Origin: Paracoccaceae bacterium
GTDB taxonomy: Bacteria; Pseudomonadota; Alphaproteobacteria; Rhodobacterales; Rhodobacteraceae
DNA: 37,848 nucleotides
Assembly: GCA_947476475.1 (NCBI GenBank)
Contig: CANJQT010000030.1
Coordinates: forward strand, 1-37,848
Direction of reading: 5' to 3'
Positions 25,270 to 32,693 of the stretch are shown one piece after another; position 1 is the first letter of the stretch; each line of letters starts with the position of its first letter. A model generated the notes under the pieces. It was not told the origin of the DNA. It was given only the letters and a program-made list of their open reading frames with translations, and did no database searches. The position numbers were made by a program, and so were the translations under genes.

Positions 25270-25540
25270 CGGACGACTGTATTTGCAGCCAAGACGCCGA
25301 TTGCGCGCGAGGTGCTGGCCGACAGCCACACAATGAAGGGTGGCGGGGCGGCCGGAGTGGCGACGCTGGGCGTGGCGGGCGTAGAGGTGGCGCAGAAGGT
25401 CCTGACCGAAACCCATTCCGCCATCCTGCCGCTGGTGCCTATCTCGACACGTTGGCTGGGTGTTCATCGTCTTGGCACTGAGCGGCATCGCAGTTGCCAT
25501 TTGGGCGCGCGTCGACGACTGGAAGAAGGGCCTGCGCTTG
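25270..25540 (+). pseudogene. Remnant of a phage endolysin C-terminus with membrane segment
   Basis: Reading across frames gives a coherent phage-type sequence: VFAAKTPIAREVLADS, then QKVLTETHSAILPLVP, a shift, YLDTL, another shift, WVFIVLALSGIAVAIWARVDDWKKG. This resembles the membrane-anchored C-terminal region of endolysins in Rhodobacteraceae prophages. At least two single-base indels (near 25438 and 25455) break it, and the catalytic N-terminus is absent, so it is a decayed fragment. The identification is by pattern and is moderately sure. Confidence 0.55.
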
Positions 25541-25789
25541 ATGTGGACCGGCCTTGTGGTCGGGATCCTCTCTCAGCGATGGGCGCCGCGGCCATGGCCC
25601 TCGTCGCCCCTCACCTTCGCCTTGTTCATCTTCAACCTCCGCGGCACGGCTGAGCGCGCAGGCCGCGCCGCCGAAAGCCTCGACCAGGAGCACATCCACG
25701 CCATCCACCGCCAGTTGCTGGACGCCGCAACTCGCCACCCTCGCGATCGCGACGAGCTTGCTGAGCGGCTGCGCGACTGGCGGTACTGA
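25541..25789 (+). pseudogene. Degraded inner-membrane spanin/Rz-like gene
   Basis: An ATG at 25541 begins MWTGLVVGILS, then a frame change near 25574 gives AMGAAAMALVAP, and a further change returns to FALFIFNLRGTAERAGRAAE and ends HPRDRDELAERLRDWRY. The order is a membrane helix followed by a charged helical tail, as in Rz-type inner-membrane spanins or holin-associated proteins. Frameshifts indicate decay. It directly follows the endolysin remnant, and its 3' end is overlapped in the +1 frame by a lipoprotein reading frame. Confidence 0.45.
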
Positions 25790-25955
25790 TGTCGAAGGCC
25801 TTGGGCCATGTCCGCCCGTCGTAGCGTACGGCCTGGAATTCCAGGCCTGCGCGGCCGACAAGTTGGCGCTACTGCCCGAGGGTACGGCCATTGCCGAGAT
25901 GCTGGTCGCCTGCAGCGTCATGCGGGACCAGAGTCGCGCCTGCCGGTCACGATAA
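25722..25955 (+). pseudogene. Rz1-like outer-membrane spanin lipoprotein, start codon apparently lost
   Basis: In the +1 frame of the preceding gene lies LATLAIATSLLSGC, a short lipoprotein signal with lipobox LSGC, followed by about 55 residues (GPCPPVVAYGLEFQAC, then EMLVACSVMRDQSRAC). An embedded lipoprotein in the alternate frame of Rz is the hallmark of Rz/Rz1 lysis pairs. No ATG, GTG or TTG sits at a sensible distance; ACG at 25722 is where a start would fit. An ATG-to-ACG change there would be silent (Asp) in the overlapping frame. Confidence 0.45.
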
Positions 25956-26042
25956 ACTGTTCACGGCCAGCCGATAGCTATTACCAACAATTTCCATTAA
26001 GATCGCGACAGTCCTCACTCCATTCCCCGCATTGAGGAAGAA

Positions 26043-26954
26043 ATGGACCGTCTCGAATGCGACCGCATGTTCCTTGCCGTGATCGAGACTGGCAGCTTCA
26101 CGGCGGCGGCAGACAAGCTGGGTACACGGTCCGGGCAGGCGTCCAAGCTGATCTCGCGCTTGGAGACCGAGCTGGGCGTGCGGCTGCTCAATCGAACCAC
26201 GCGATCCGTCGCGCCGACAGAGGCTGGCCGTGCCTATTACGATCGGCTGAAGCCGCTGATCGATGAGCTCGACACGCTCGACCGCGATATCCGGAACATC
26301 TCTCAGTCACCGCGCGGCCGGCTTAGGCTGACGGCGCCCCTGACCTTCGGGACCCTCGAACTCGCTCCCGCGCTCAACGTATTCGCCGGGATCTATCCGG
26401 ACATCGAACTCGACGTCAGCTTTTCCGACCGGGTCGTGAACGTCGTGGACGAGGGCTTCGACCTCGCCGTTCGGGTCGGGCGGCCCGGCGATTCCAGCCT
26501 GATCCTCCGCAGGCTCTGCGCGGTGCGCATCGTCATCGTCGGCGCGCCCGCCTATCTCGCGGAGCACGGTGCGCCGGAGGCGCCATCGGCTTTGGCGCGG
26601 CATTCCTGCATCATCGACACCAACTTCCGCGAGCCGAACCGGTGGCCGTTCAAGGGCGAGACCGGCAAGGTCGAGATGGCGAGCGTCGATGGCCGCATCC
26701 GCTATTCCAATGCCGAGGCTTGCCTCCAGGCGGCGGAACTGGGGCTGGGGCTCGCCTGTGTGCCCGCCTTCGTGGCGGGCGAAGCCTTGCGTGCGGGCCG
26801 CCTGGTCAGACTGTTGCCGTCGTTCGAGCCCGATCCCTACGACGTGCACGTCCTCTATCCGCACAGCCGTCATCTCGCGGTCAAGGTGCGCCTGCTGGTC
26901 GACTTCCTCTCCGAACGCTACAGGCAGACCCCGCACTGGGAGGAAGGCTGGTAG
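26043..26954 (+). CDS. LysR family transcriptional regulator
   Basis: 303 residues, normal for the family. The N-terminal winged helix has the usual pattern from FLAVIETGSFTAAADKLG (10-27) into a recognition helix QASKLISRLE (32-41), followed by LNRTTRSVAPTEAG. The effector domain (about 90-300) has the periplasmic-binding-like fold, with GRLRLTAPLTFG and GFDLAVRVGRPGDSSLILR. It belongs to the subgroup that often controls quinone or electrophile stress genes. The start has GAGGAAGAA just before it. It lies 132 bp ahead of and in the same direction as the detoxification operon, which it probably controls. Confidence 0.9.
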   Translation: MDRLECDRMFLAVIETGSFTAAADKLGTRSGQASKLISRLETELGVRLLNRTTRSVAPTEAGRAYYDRLKPLIDELDTLDRDIRNISQSPRGRLRLTAPLTFGTLELAPALNVFAGIYPDIELDVSFSDRVVNVVDEGFDLAVRVGRPGDSSLILRRLCAVRIVIVGAPAYLAEHGAPEAPSALARHSCIIDTNFREPNRWPFKGETGKVEMASVDGRIRYSNAEACLQAAELGLGLACVPAFVAGEALRAGRLVRLLPSFEPDPYDVHVLYPHSRHLAVKVRLLVDFLSERYRQTPHWEEGW

Positions 26955-27086
26955 GCATTGCACCCAACTAGGAAGCAATCATCTTCCCAATGCCCGAATT
27001 ATCGTCTCTCGGGTCAGAGTCTATGTTCTCCGCATGACGAAGGAACGGCGCTCAGTCGAACGCCAGATGTCAGAAGGAGAACGACC

Positions 27087-27719
27087 ATGAATATCGCGAT
27101 CATCGGCGCCGGCAACATGGCGAAGGGGCTTGCCGCCCGCTTCGCGGATGCCGGCCATCCCGTCACGCTCGCCAGCCGCGACGCGGTAAAGGCCGAAGCT
27201 TCCGCCCGCGATGTGGGCAATGGTGTCTCGACCGCGTCCAGCGCCTCGGCGGTGCAATCGGCAGACATCGTCGTGCTGGCGGTGCCCTACGACGCCACGG
27301 GCGAGGTCATCGACGCGGCCGGCGGCTTTGCAGGCAAGATCGTCGTCGACATTACCAACCCGATGAAGGCGGACTTCTCGGGCCTCAGCATCGGTCACAC
27401 GACCAGCGCCGCCGAGGAAATCCAGAAGCGCGCGCCGCAGGCGAAGGTCGTCAAGGCCTTCAACACGATCTTCGCGCAGGTGCTGCAGAACAACGGTCAG
27501 GCCGCCGGCCGTCCCGCAACGGTCTTCATTGCGGGAGACGACGAGGCCGCCCGCGCCGCGGTCGCCGAACTGGCCCGGAGCGCCGGCTTCGAGACGCTGG
27601 AGACCGGGCCCCTCGCCACCGCCCGCTACCTCGAGCCCGCCGCCGCGCTGAACATCACGCTCGGCTACGGCCTCGGCCATGGCACCGACATTGCCCCTAC
27701 CTGGCAGCGCGCTGCCTGA
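27087..27719 (+). CDS. NADP-binding reductase of the F420-dependent oxidoreductase-like family
   Basis: 210 residues from the ATG at 27087, preceded by AGAAGGAGA. An upstream open extension is ignored. The start MNIAIIGAGNMAKGLAARF is a Rossmann GxGxxx motif with SRD after strand 2, which favours NADP. Later segments VLAVPYDAT, IVVDITNPM and VVKAFNTIF match the F420:NADP reductase/NADP oxidoreductase coenzyme F420-dependent family, although this host is unlikely to make F420. Here it probably reduces a quinone or aldehyde with NADPH. First gene of a four-gene operon; the next follows after 27 bp. Confidence 0.85.
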   Translation: MNIAIIGAGNMAKGLAARFADAGHPVTLASRDAVKAEASARDVGNGVSTASSASAVQSADIVVLAVPYDATGEVIDAAGGFAGKIVVDITNPMKADFSGLSIGHTTSAAEEIQKRAPQAKVVKAFNTIFAQVLQNNGQAAGRPATVFIAGDDEAARAAVAELARSAGFETLETGPLATARYLEPAAALNITLGYGLGHGTDIAPTWQRAA

Positions 27720-27746
27720 GCTCCCTCGAAATCAAGGAACATAACC

Positions 27747-28190
27747 ATGACCTACGCCACCGCTTCCGCCTCCGCCCGTCCGTCGCTTGTCGACGGCGTC
27801 ACCAACGCCGATCTCGCCGCGACCATCCTGCGGGTTTCGATGGGCGTCCTCTTCCTCGCTCATGCCGGCTTGAAGCTTTTCGTCTTCACCCCGGCCGGCA
27901 CGGCGGGCTACTTCGCCAGCCTCGGGCTGCCCGGGCCGCTCGCCTACCTCGTCATCGCGGCCGAGCTCCTCGGCGGCATCGCGCTAATCCTCGGCGTCTA
28001 CAGCCGCTGGGTGTCGCTGGCGCTGGTGCCGATCCTGCTCGGATCGATCTACGTGCCCCATGGCGCGGCCGGCTTCTTCTTCTCGAACGAAGGCGGCGGC
28101 TGGGAATTCCCGGCATTCTGGGCGGTGACGCTGGTTGTCCAGGCCCTGCTCGGCGACGGCGCTTTCGCCCTGAAGCGCAGCCGCGCTTGA
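27747..28190 (+). CDS. DoxX family membrane protein
   Basis: 147 residues with four hydrophobic segments (about 23-42, 52-75, 79-97, 117-137), the layout of DoxX/DoxD-like proteins. RVSMGVLFLAHAGLKLF in the first helix and the short loop after PGPLAYLVIAAELLGG are typical. Related proteins (CatD of Bacillus) are made with catechol dioxygenases during quinone stress, and their exact activity is unclear. The gene lies between the NADP-binding reductase and the VOC protein, which gives the same pairing as CatD-CatE. Confidence 0.88.
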   Translation: MTYATASASARPSLVDGVTNADLAATILRVSMGVLFLAHAGLKLFVFTPAGTAGYFASLGLPGPLAYLVIAAELLGGIALILGVYSRWVSLALVPILLGSIYVPHGAAGFFFSNEGGGWEFPAFWAVTLVVQALLGDGAFALKRSRA

Positions 28191-28251
28191 CCTCCCTTGC
28201 CGGCCGCGGGGGGCCTCCCGCGGCCGCACTCGTTCTCAAAGGAAACCCACC

Positions 28252-29115
28252 ATGACCATCGCAACCGACTTCTTCGATATGACTGCAGCGCCGATGCGGA
28301 TCGGGGCGGTCCGGCTCAAGGTGCGTGACCTCGGTGCGGTCTCTGCCTTCTACCAGTCGGTGCTTGGGCTCAGGCTGGTCGTGAGCGGCGACGACCGCAT
28401 CACGCTCGGCTCCGGCGGCACGCCGCTGCTGGAGCTCGTGGGCGACCCGAAGCTGGCTCCGCTCGATCCGCGGCAGGCCGGCCTCTTTCACACCGCCTTC
28501 CTGATGCCAGCCCGAGCTGACCTGGCCCGCTGGGTCGCCCACGTCGTGGAAGCCCGCGTGCCGCTTCAGGGCGCGTCCGACCACATCGTCAGCGAGGCGC
28601 TCTATCTCGCCGATCCCGAGGGCAACGGCATCGAGGTCTATGCCGACCGCCCGGTCTCGGACTGGCTCGGAGAGAGCGGCGAGATCCGGATGAGCACCGA
28701 TCCGCTCGACTTGCAGGAACTGCTGCGCAGCGCCGGGGGCACCGCATGGACGGGCTTCCCCGAGGGCGGCAGCGTCGGCCATGTCCACCTGCAGGTGGGG
28801 GATACTGCAGAAGCCGATCGCTTCTACCGCGACCTGCTCGGCCTCGATATCGCGGCGCGCTATCCCGGCGCCAGCTTCTACGGCAGTGGTGGTTATCACC
28901 ACCAGCTTGCCGGCAACGTCTGGAACAGCCGCCGTGCGGGGGTGCGCCCGCAGGGCATGGCGGGTCTGGATGCCGTGGAAATCGTCGTCCGCAGTGCAGC
29001 GGACCTCGCAGCCATCACCGCACGCGTCGAAGGCGCCGGCATGGAAAGCATCAAAACCACCGACGGCCTGACCCTACACGATCCCTGGGGCACCGCCATA
29101 ACCCTGACGACTTGA
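28252..29115 (+). CDS. VOC superfamily catechol-2,3-dioxygenase-like protein
   Basis: 287 residues forming two glyoxalase-fold modules, about 15-135 and 173-287. Likely metal ligands are H80 (LFHTAF) and E128 (GNGIEVY) in the first, and H177/H179 (VGHVHLQV) in the second. The layout matches CatE-type extradiol dioxygenases, which open catechol rings. It follows the DoxX gene by 61 bp with GGAAA before its ATG. Function as a catechol or hydroquinone ring-opening enzyme is inferred; other VOC enzymes such as glyoxalases are possible. Confidence 0.82.
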   Translation: MTIATDFFDMTAAPMRIGAVRLKVRDLGAVSAFYQSVLGLRLVVSGDDRITLGSGGTPLLELVGDPKLAPLDPRQAGLFHTAFLMPARADLARWVAHVVEARVPLQGASDHIVSEALYLADPEGNGIEVYADRPVSDWLGESGEIRMSTDPLDLQELLRSAGGTAWTGFPEGGSVGHVHLQVGDTAEADRFYRDLLGLDIAARYPGASFYGSGGYHHQLAGNVWNSRRAGVRPQGMAGLDAVEIVVRSAADLAAITARVEGAGMESIKTTDGLTLHDPWGTAITLTT

Positions 29116-29125
29116 GGAGACGACC

Positions 29126-30088
29126 ATGTTGAGAGACGGGAAATGGGTGGCCGACTGGCAGCCCGTCCAGGCCAAGGACGAAAAGGGCGGCTTTGTTCGC
29201 CAGACCTCGAGTTTCCGCAACTGGATCACCCCAGACGGCAGCGCCGGGCCAACCGGAGACGGCGGCTTCAAGGCCGAGGTCGGGCGCTACCACCTCTATG
29301 TCGCGCTGATCTGCCCCTGGGCGTCGCGCACGCTGATCGGGCGAAAACTGAAGGGGCTGGAGGAAGTGATCTCGGTTTCCGTCGTCGAGCCCGAACTCTC
29401 CGACCAGGGCTGGCGCTTGGGAGACGCTGGCGGGGCCGACCTGGACACGCTGAACGGCGCCAATTTCCTGCACGAGATCTACACTCGCGCCGACCCCGCA
29501 ATTTCGGGCCGCGCGACGGTGCCGGTGCTTTGGGACAAGCAGCGCGGCACCATCGTGAACAACGAATCCGCCGACATCCTGCGGATGCTGAACTCCGGGT
29601 TCGGCGACTTCGCGGACACCACCTTCGACCTCTATCCGGCCGACCTCCGCGAGGAGATCGACGCGATCAACGCCCGAATCTACCCGGCTCTCAACAACGG
29701 CGTCTATCGCGCGGGCTTCGCCACCACGCAGATCGCCTACGAAGAAGCGTTCCAAGACGTCTTCGCCATGCTCGATGAACTCGAAGGACGCCTCGGCGAT
29801 GGCCGCGACTTCCTGCTGGGCGACCGCTTCACCGAAGCGGATGTGCGGCTGTTCGTGACACTGGTGCGCTTCGACGTGGCCTATCACGGCCTCTTCAAGT
29901 GCAACCTGCGCCGCATCGCCGACTATCCCGCCCTCAGCGCCTACCAGGCGCGCATCCTCGCGCTGCCGGGGGTGTGCGAGACAGTCAGCATCGACCACAT
30001 CAAGCGCGGCTACTACTCGATCAAGGCTCTCAACCCGACCGGGATCGTTCCGGTAGGGCCCGCGCTGCCAGCAGCTTTGGCCGGTTGA
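29126..30088 (+). CDS. yqjG: Glutathionyl-hydroquinone reductase (omega-like GST)
   Basis: 320 residues, full length for the YqjG/PcpF/ECM4 family. The thioredoxin-like domain has the catalytic cysteine in ICPWASRT at residue 63, the same number as in the Escherichia coli enzyme. Further family markers are SVVEPELSDQGW, VPVLWDKQRGTIVNNESADI and, in the helical domain, FTEADVRLFVTLVRFD. The enzyme removes glutathione from glutathionyl-hydroquinones, so it works in quinone detoxification in the cytoplasm. AGGAGACG precedes the start, 10 bp after the VOC gene, so it is the last gene of the operon. It converges on the DUF411 gene. Confidence 0.92.
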   Translation: MLRDGKWVADWQPVQAKDEKGGFVRQTSSFRNWITPDGSAGPTGDGGFKAEVGRYHLYVALICPWASRTLIGRKLKGLEEVISVSVVEPELSDQGWRLGDAGGADLDTLNGANFLHEIYTRADPAISGRATVPVLWDKQRGTIVNNESADILRMLNSGFGDFADTTFDLYPADLREEIDAINARIYPALNNGVYRAGFATTQIAYEEAFQDVFAMLDELEGRLGDGRDFLLGDRFTEADVRLFVTLVRFDVAYHGLFKCNLRRIADYPALSAYQARILALPGVCETVSIDHIKRGYYSIKALNPTGIVPVGPALPAALAG

Positions 30089-30121
30089 TCCGGCGCGGTG
30101 ACCGACAGGTCTGCACTCAGG

Positions 30122-30595
30122 TCACGCTGCTGCGTAGCTGGTATAGACTGAAGTCGATCCGTCGCGCCCTATGAGGAAAACCTCAAAGGCCTCACGTTCG
30201 CTCTCCGGCCCCATGCCCGGTGACCCGTAGGGCATGCCGGGCACGCCAATTCCGATGGCGTCCGGACGCTCGTCCAGCAGTCGGCGGATGTCGGCAGGCG
30301 GAACGTGTCCTTCGATCAGATATCCCGCAATCTTGCCGGTGTGGCACGAACCCATGGCCTGCGGGATACCGTTGTCGAGCTTGTACTGCGCGAGCGCCGC
30401 TCCTCCGCTCTCCTCGACCGTCACATCAAATCCCTCGGATGCAAGAATGTCGACCCAGGCCGAGCAGCATCCGCAGTTGGGATCCCTGAGGACGTGAAGA
30501 CCAGGACTGGCCTCGGCCCCGGCAGGCACCGCGGCCGTCACCGAAACAGCGCACGCGCCAATTACGAAACCCCGGCGAGAAACAATCAATCGCAT
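30122..30595 (-). CDS. DUF411 metal-binding protein with Tat signal
   Basis: 157 residues. The N-terminus MRLIVSRRGFVIGACAV has a twin-arginine motif (SRRGF) and a hydrophobic run, with cleavage likely near AGAEA (residue 29). The mature part has PNCGCCSAW (C41, C43, C44), SCHTGK (C84, H85) and the GVPGMPYGSPGM segment, the marks of DUF411 proteins. These occur with copper resistance genes and probably bind copper in the periplasm. The gene is at the edge of the copper module but is oppositely oriented to the first operon and has no CueR-type promoter that I can see. Confidence 0.85.
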   Translation of the reverse strand: MRLIVSRRGFVIGACAVSVTAAVPAGAEASPGLHVLRDPNCGCCSAWVDILASEGFDVTVEESGGAALAQYKLDNGIPQAMGSCHTGKIAGYLIEGHVPPADIRRLLDERPDAIGIGVPGMPYGSPGMGPESEREAFEVFLIGRDGSTSVYTSYAAA

Positions 30596-30769
30596 CGTCG
30601 ATCCTTTTCTTCACGCAAGGCCATCGCTGCAAGCAGCATGGTCTTCAAACCGTCCGCACCCCGCATTCTTCTTTGATAGCTTACTCACACGCCTCATCCC
30701 ACAGAGACGCAATCGTCACCCGTACACGGAAGGTTGAGCCGAAACGCATCGATCGCGCCCGGGCTGCTC

Positions 30770-30800
30770 TTGACCTTCCACTAGCTGGAAGCCCCATCTT
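30770..30800 (+). promoter_or_regulatory. CueR-type promoter of the small copper-protein operon
   Basis: TTGACC (30770-30775), a 19-bp spacer and CATCTT (30795-30800). The spacer holds the dyad CTTCCA-CTAGC-TGGAAG (30775-30791). A 19-bp spacer with a centred dyad is the signature of MerR/CueR-activated promoters. The first gene starts 32 bp after the -10 box. Confidence 0.8.
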
Positions 30801-30831
30801 CAGGGCTAACCAGATGCTCGGAGAGACTCTT

Positions 30832-31029
30832 ATGCAGTTCCAGATCGACAACATGACGTGCGGCGGCTGCGCCAGAAGCGTTACAAAGGCGATCCATTCG
30901 GTTGACCCGCAGGCAAAGGTCGACATCGATTTGCCCCATAAGCGGGTGACCGTGGAGTCGGGAGTCGATCGATCCGCCGTTGCGTCCGTGCTCGTGGACG
31001 CCGGGTTCTCGCCTCGCCCTGCGGCATGA
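30832..31029 (+). CDS. CopZ-like heavy-metal-associated (HMA) copper chaperone
   Basis: 65 residues from the ATG at 30832; GGAGAG lies about 8 bases before it. The single HMA domain has the metal motif DNMTCGGCARSV (C10, C13) at the end of the first strand and the beta-alpha-beta-beta-alpha-beta pattern. It would carry Cu(I) in the cytoplasm, most likely to the CopA ATPase encoded at 33798-36164, which itself lacks an HMA domain. It is the first gene after a CueR-type promoter. Confidence 0.88.
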   Translation: MQFQIDNMTCGGCARSVTKAIHSVDPQAKVDIDLPHKRVTVESGVDRSAVASVLVDAGFSPRPAA

Positions 31030-31127
31030 TGCTCGGCCAATAGTCACAAGAAGCGGCAAGAAGAACGCGCTTGCCTGAGGCGGGTTGTAACTGCTGAGGC
31101 AGCGTCTTCCCTGGTGGATAACCATTG

Positions 31128-31505
31128 ATGAAAAAATCAGCGCGGATTTGGAACATGGCAATTGCAGCGTTACTGGCGCTGGCATTCGCCTTCATCTGGC
31201 CGCCTGCCAACTTTGGCTCCCCATCACCCTATGATCACGCAGTGCAAGCGGAAGCCCATACTCAACACGCTCATGGCAAACCGAGCGGCCAGCACGGCTT
31301 TCTCACCGTTCAGATGGAAGCCGACTGTGCTGCTGCGGCAGCAGCCTGTTGCATGATGGCTCATTGCTGTCCGGGGATTTCAGTCGGAGCGCATGAAATT
31401 ACCACCGTTTCGGCCAGCGACGAGACGACGGCTGCGACGCCGGTGCCGGGCTTGGGAAGCGATCCTGGGGTGATCCTCCCCCCTCCGCGACGTCTGTGGC
31501 TCTGA
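31128..31505 (+). CDS. Cys/His-rich exported or membrane-anchored protein, unknown
   Basis: 125 residues from the ATG at 31128. A hydrophobic helix (about 10-26) could be a signal or an anchor. The rest includes a His-rich stretch (HTQHAHGKPSGQH, about 45-57) and a compact cysteine cluster (CAAAAAACCMMAHCCPG, about 67-83), then a low-complexity Ala/Thr/Pro tail ending LPPPRRLWL. His, Met and Cys in these groupings suggest metal binding, fitting the surrounding copper genes. I do not recognise the family. It lies 98 bp after the chaperone and 35 bp before the DUF305 gene. Confidence 0.7.
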   Translation: MKKSARIWNMAIAALLALAFAFIWPPANFGSPSPYDHAVQAEAHTQHAHGKPSGQHGFLTVQMEADCAAAAAACCMMAHCCPGISVGAHEITTVSASDETTAATPVPGLGSDPGVILPPPRRLWL

Positions 31506-31540
31506 TCGCTCGACAAATCATACATTCAGGAGAACTCAAG

Positions 31541-32035
31541 ATGACTATCGCAAAGACGATCCTCGCCGCGGCTATCGCCGCTACCGCGTTCTCAGCGCCC
31601 GTCATGGCGCAGGACGCGGAATTCCAGCTCCCCGAGCAGTGCACGACAGCTGCCGCCGCGGGTGGCATGGATCACTCGGCCATGGGACATGGCGGCATGC
31701 ACGGTAATCAGGGCGGCGGCATGAACGCGGGCATGATGGAGATGATGGGCATGGGAGGCATGGACCTCGAATCCATGCCCGAGCATGTCCAAGAGAACAT
31801 GCGCAAGATGATGATCACCATGCCGGCCATGCACGAAGGCATGATGATGGAGGATGCCGACGTGGCCTTCGCCTGTGGAATGATCGCCCACCATCAGGGC
31901 GCGATCGACATGGCTGAGGTTTTGCTCGAGCACGGCGACGATCCGCAGATGCGCGCGCTTGCCGAGGAGATTATCGCGGCGCAGGGCCCCGAGATCGAGC
32001 GGATGACCACTTGGCTGGCTGAGAACGCCAACTGA
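31541..32035 (+). CDS. DUF305 periplasmic copper-binding protein
   Basis: 164 residues with a Sec signal peptide (cleavage after VMAQ near 22-23). The next part is Met-, Gly- and His-rich (MDHSAMGHGGMHG, then repeated MMxM patterns, about 47-85), a typical Cu(I)-binding sequence. The C-terminal DUF305 four-helix domain has FACGMIAHHQGAIDMAEVLL and GPEIERMTTWL. DUF305 proteins such as CopM bind copper in the periplasm. AGGAGAAC precedes the start. It ends the operon, followed by a strong terminator. Confidence 0.88.
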   Translation: MTIAKTILAAAIAATAFSAPVMAQDAEFQLPEQCTTAAAAGGMDHSAMGHGGMHGNQGGGMNAGMMEMMGMGGMDLESMPEHVQENMRKMMITMPAMHEGMMMEDADVAFACGMIAHHQGAIDMAEVLLEHGDDPQMRALAEEIIAAQGPEIERMTTWLAENAN

Positions 32036-32041
32036 GACCAC

Positions 32042-32073
32042 AGTGGCCGCGCGGTGCGGACCGCGCGGCCACT
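32042..32073 (+). terminator. Terminator hairpin after the DUF305 gene
   Basis: A 13-bp perfect stem, AGTGGCCGCGCGG (32042-32054) with CCGCGCGGCCACT (32061-32073), closes a 6-nt loop 6 bp after the stop codon. Only a weak T-rich tail (TCTGTCC) follows. It separates the first copper operon from the cueR promoter that begins 25 bp later. Confidence 0.75.
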
Positions 32074-32097
32074 TCTGTCCGCTCGCCTCGAAATCAC

Positions 32098-32128
32098 TTG
32101 AGCTTCCAGCGGCTGGAACCCTTATCCT
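32098..32128 (+). promoter_or_regulatory. CueR-type promoter of cueR
   Basis: TTGAGC (32098-32103), a 19-bp spacer and TATCCT (32123-32128), with the dyad TTCCAG-CGG-CTGGAA (32104-32118) in the spacer. This is the same architecture as the promoters at 30770 and 36252 and suggests that CueR controls its own operon. Confidence 0.8.
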
Positions 32129-32155
32129 GGCGGGAGAAGCTACGGAGATGCTGCC

Positions 32156-32554
32156 ATGAACATCGGAACAGCCGCCAGGCAATCGGGCCTTCCGCCCAAG
32201 ACGATCCGCTACTACGAGGACATCGGTCTGCTCACCGCCGACCGAGCTGCCAACGGGTACCGCGACTATTCCGACGAGGACGTCCACCGGCTGCGTTTCG
32301 TCCAGCGGTCCCGCAGCCTCGGGTTTTCGGTCGAGGAATGTCGGCAGTTGCTTTCCCTCTATACCGACCGTCACCGCGCCAGTGCGGATGTGAAGGCGAT
32401 TGCCACCGAGAAGCTTGCCGAGATCGACCGCAAGATCGCGGAACTGACTGGGCTTCGGGAGATGCTCGGGCATCTTGTCGAGAATTGTCACGGCGACGCC
32501 CGCCCGGACTGCCCGATCATCGACGGGCTGTCGGGGAAGACGCGCGATCACTAG
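32156..32554 (+). CDS. cueR: CueR copper-responsive MerR family regulator
   Basis: 132 residues. The winged helix (1-70) reads MNIGTAARQSGLPPKTIRYYEDIGLL. The dimerisation helix is followed by the metal loop with C111 and C119 (NCHGDARPDCPI), the CX7C spacing of Cu(I)/Ag(I) sensors. Ser76 stands where divalent-metal MerR proteins have a cysteine, which supports specificity for monovalent ions. It should activate the three 19-bp-spacer promoters in the module. The gene starts 28 bp after the -10 box of its own promoter, and two small genes follow. Confidence 0.93.
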   Translation: MNIGTAARQSGLPPKTIRYYEDIGLLTADRAANGYRDYSDEDVHRLRFVQRSRSLGFSVEECRQLLSLYTDRHRASADVKAIATEKLAEIDRKIAELTGLREMLGHLVENCHGDARPDCPIIDGLSGKTRDH

Positions 32555-32575
32555 GACCCGATGGAGGGCGGAACG

Positions 32576-32683
32576 ATGATGGGCGACGGCATGATGTGGG
32601 GGATGGGGCTCTGGGGCCTTGTGCTCGCCGTGCTGGTGGTGCTCGTCATCGCCGCGCTGGTCAAATACATCTTCTTTCGATGA
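32576..32683 (+). CDS. 35-residue membrane miniprotein
   Basis: The ATG at 32576 is preceded by GGAGG at 9 bases; an in-frame ATG at 32561 would add five residues. The protein has a Met/Gly/Trp start (MMGDGMMWGMGLWG) followed by one hydrophobic helix (LVLAVLVVLVIAALVKYIFF). Such Met-rich single-helix proteins accompany copper genes, but no specific role is known to me. It lies 21 bp after cueR and 10 bp before the cytochrome c gene. Confidence 0.6.
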   Translation: MMGDGMMWGMGLWGLVLAVLVVLVIAALVKYIFFR

Positions 32684-32693
32684 ATCCGGGCCG

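Noticed and set aside
25180-25653. A 157-codon plus-strand gene
   Set aside because: Only a middle part is phage-like; the rest is in the wrong frame after an indel, so it is treated as a pseudogene fragment.
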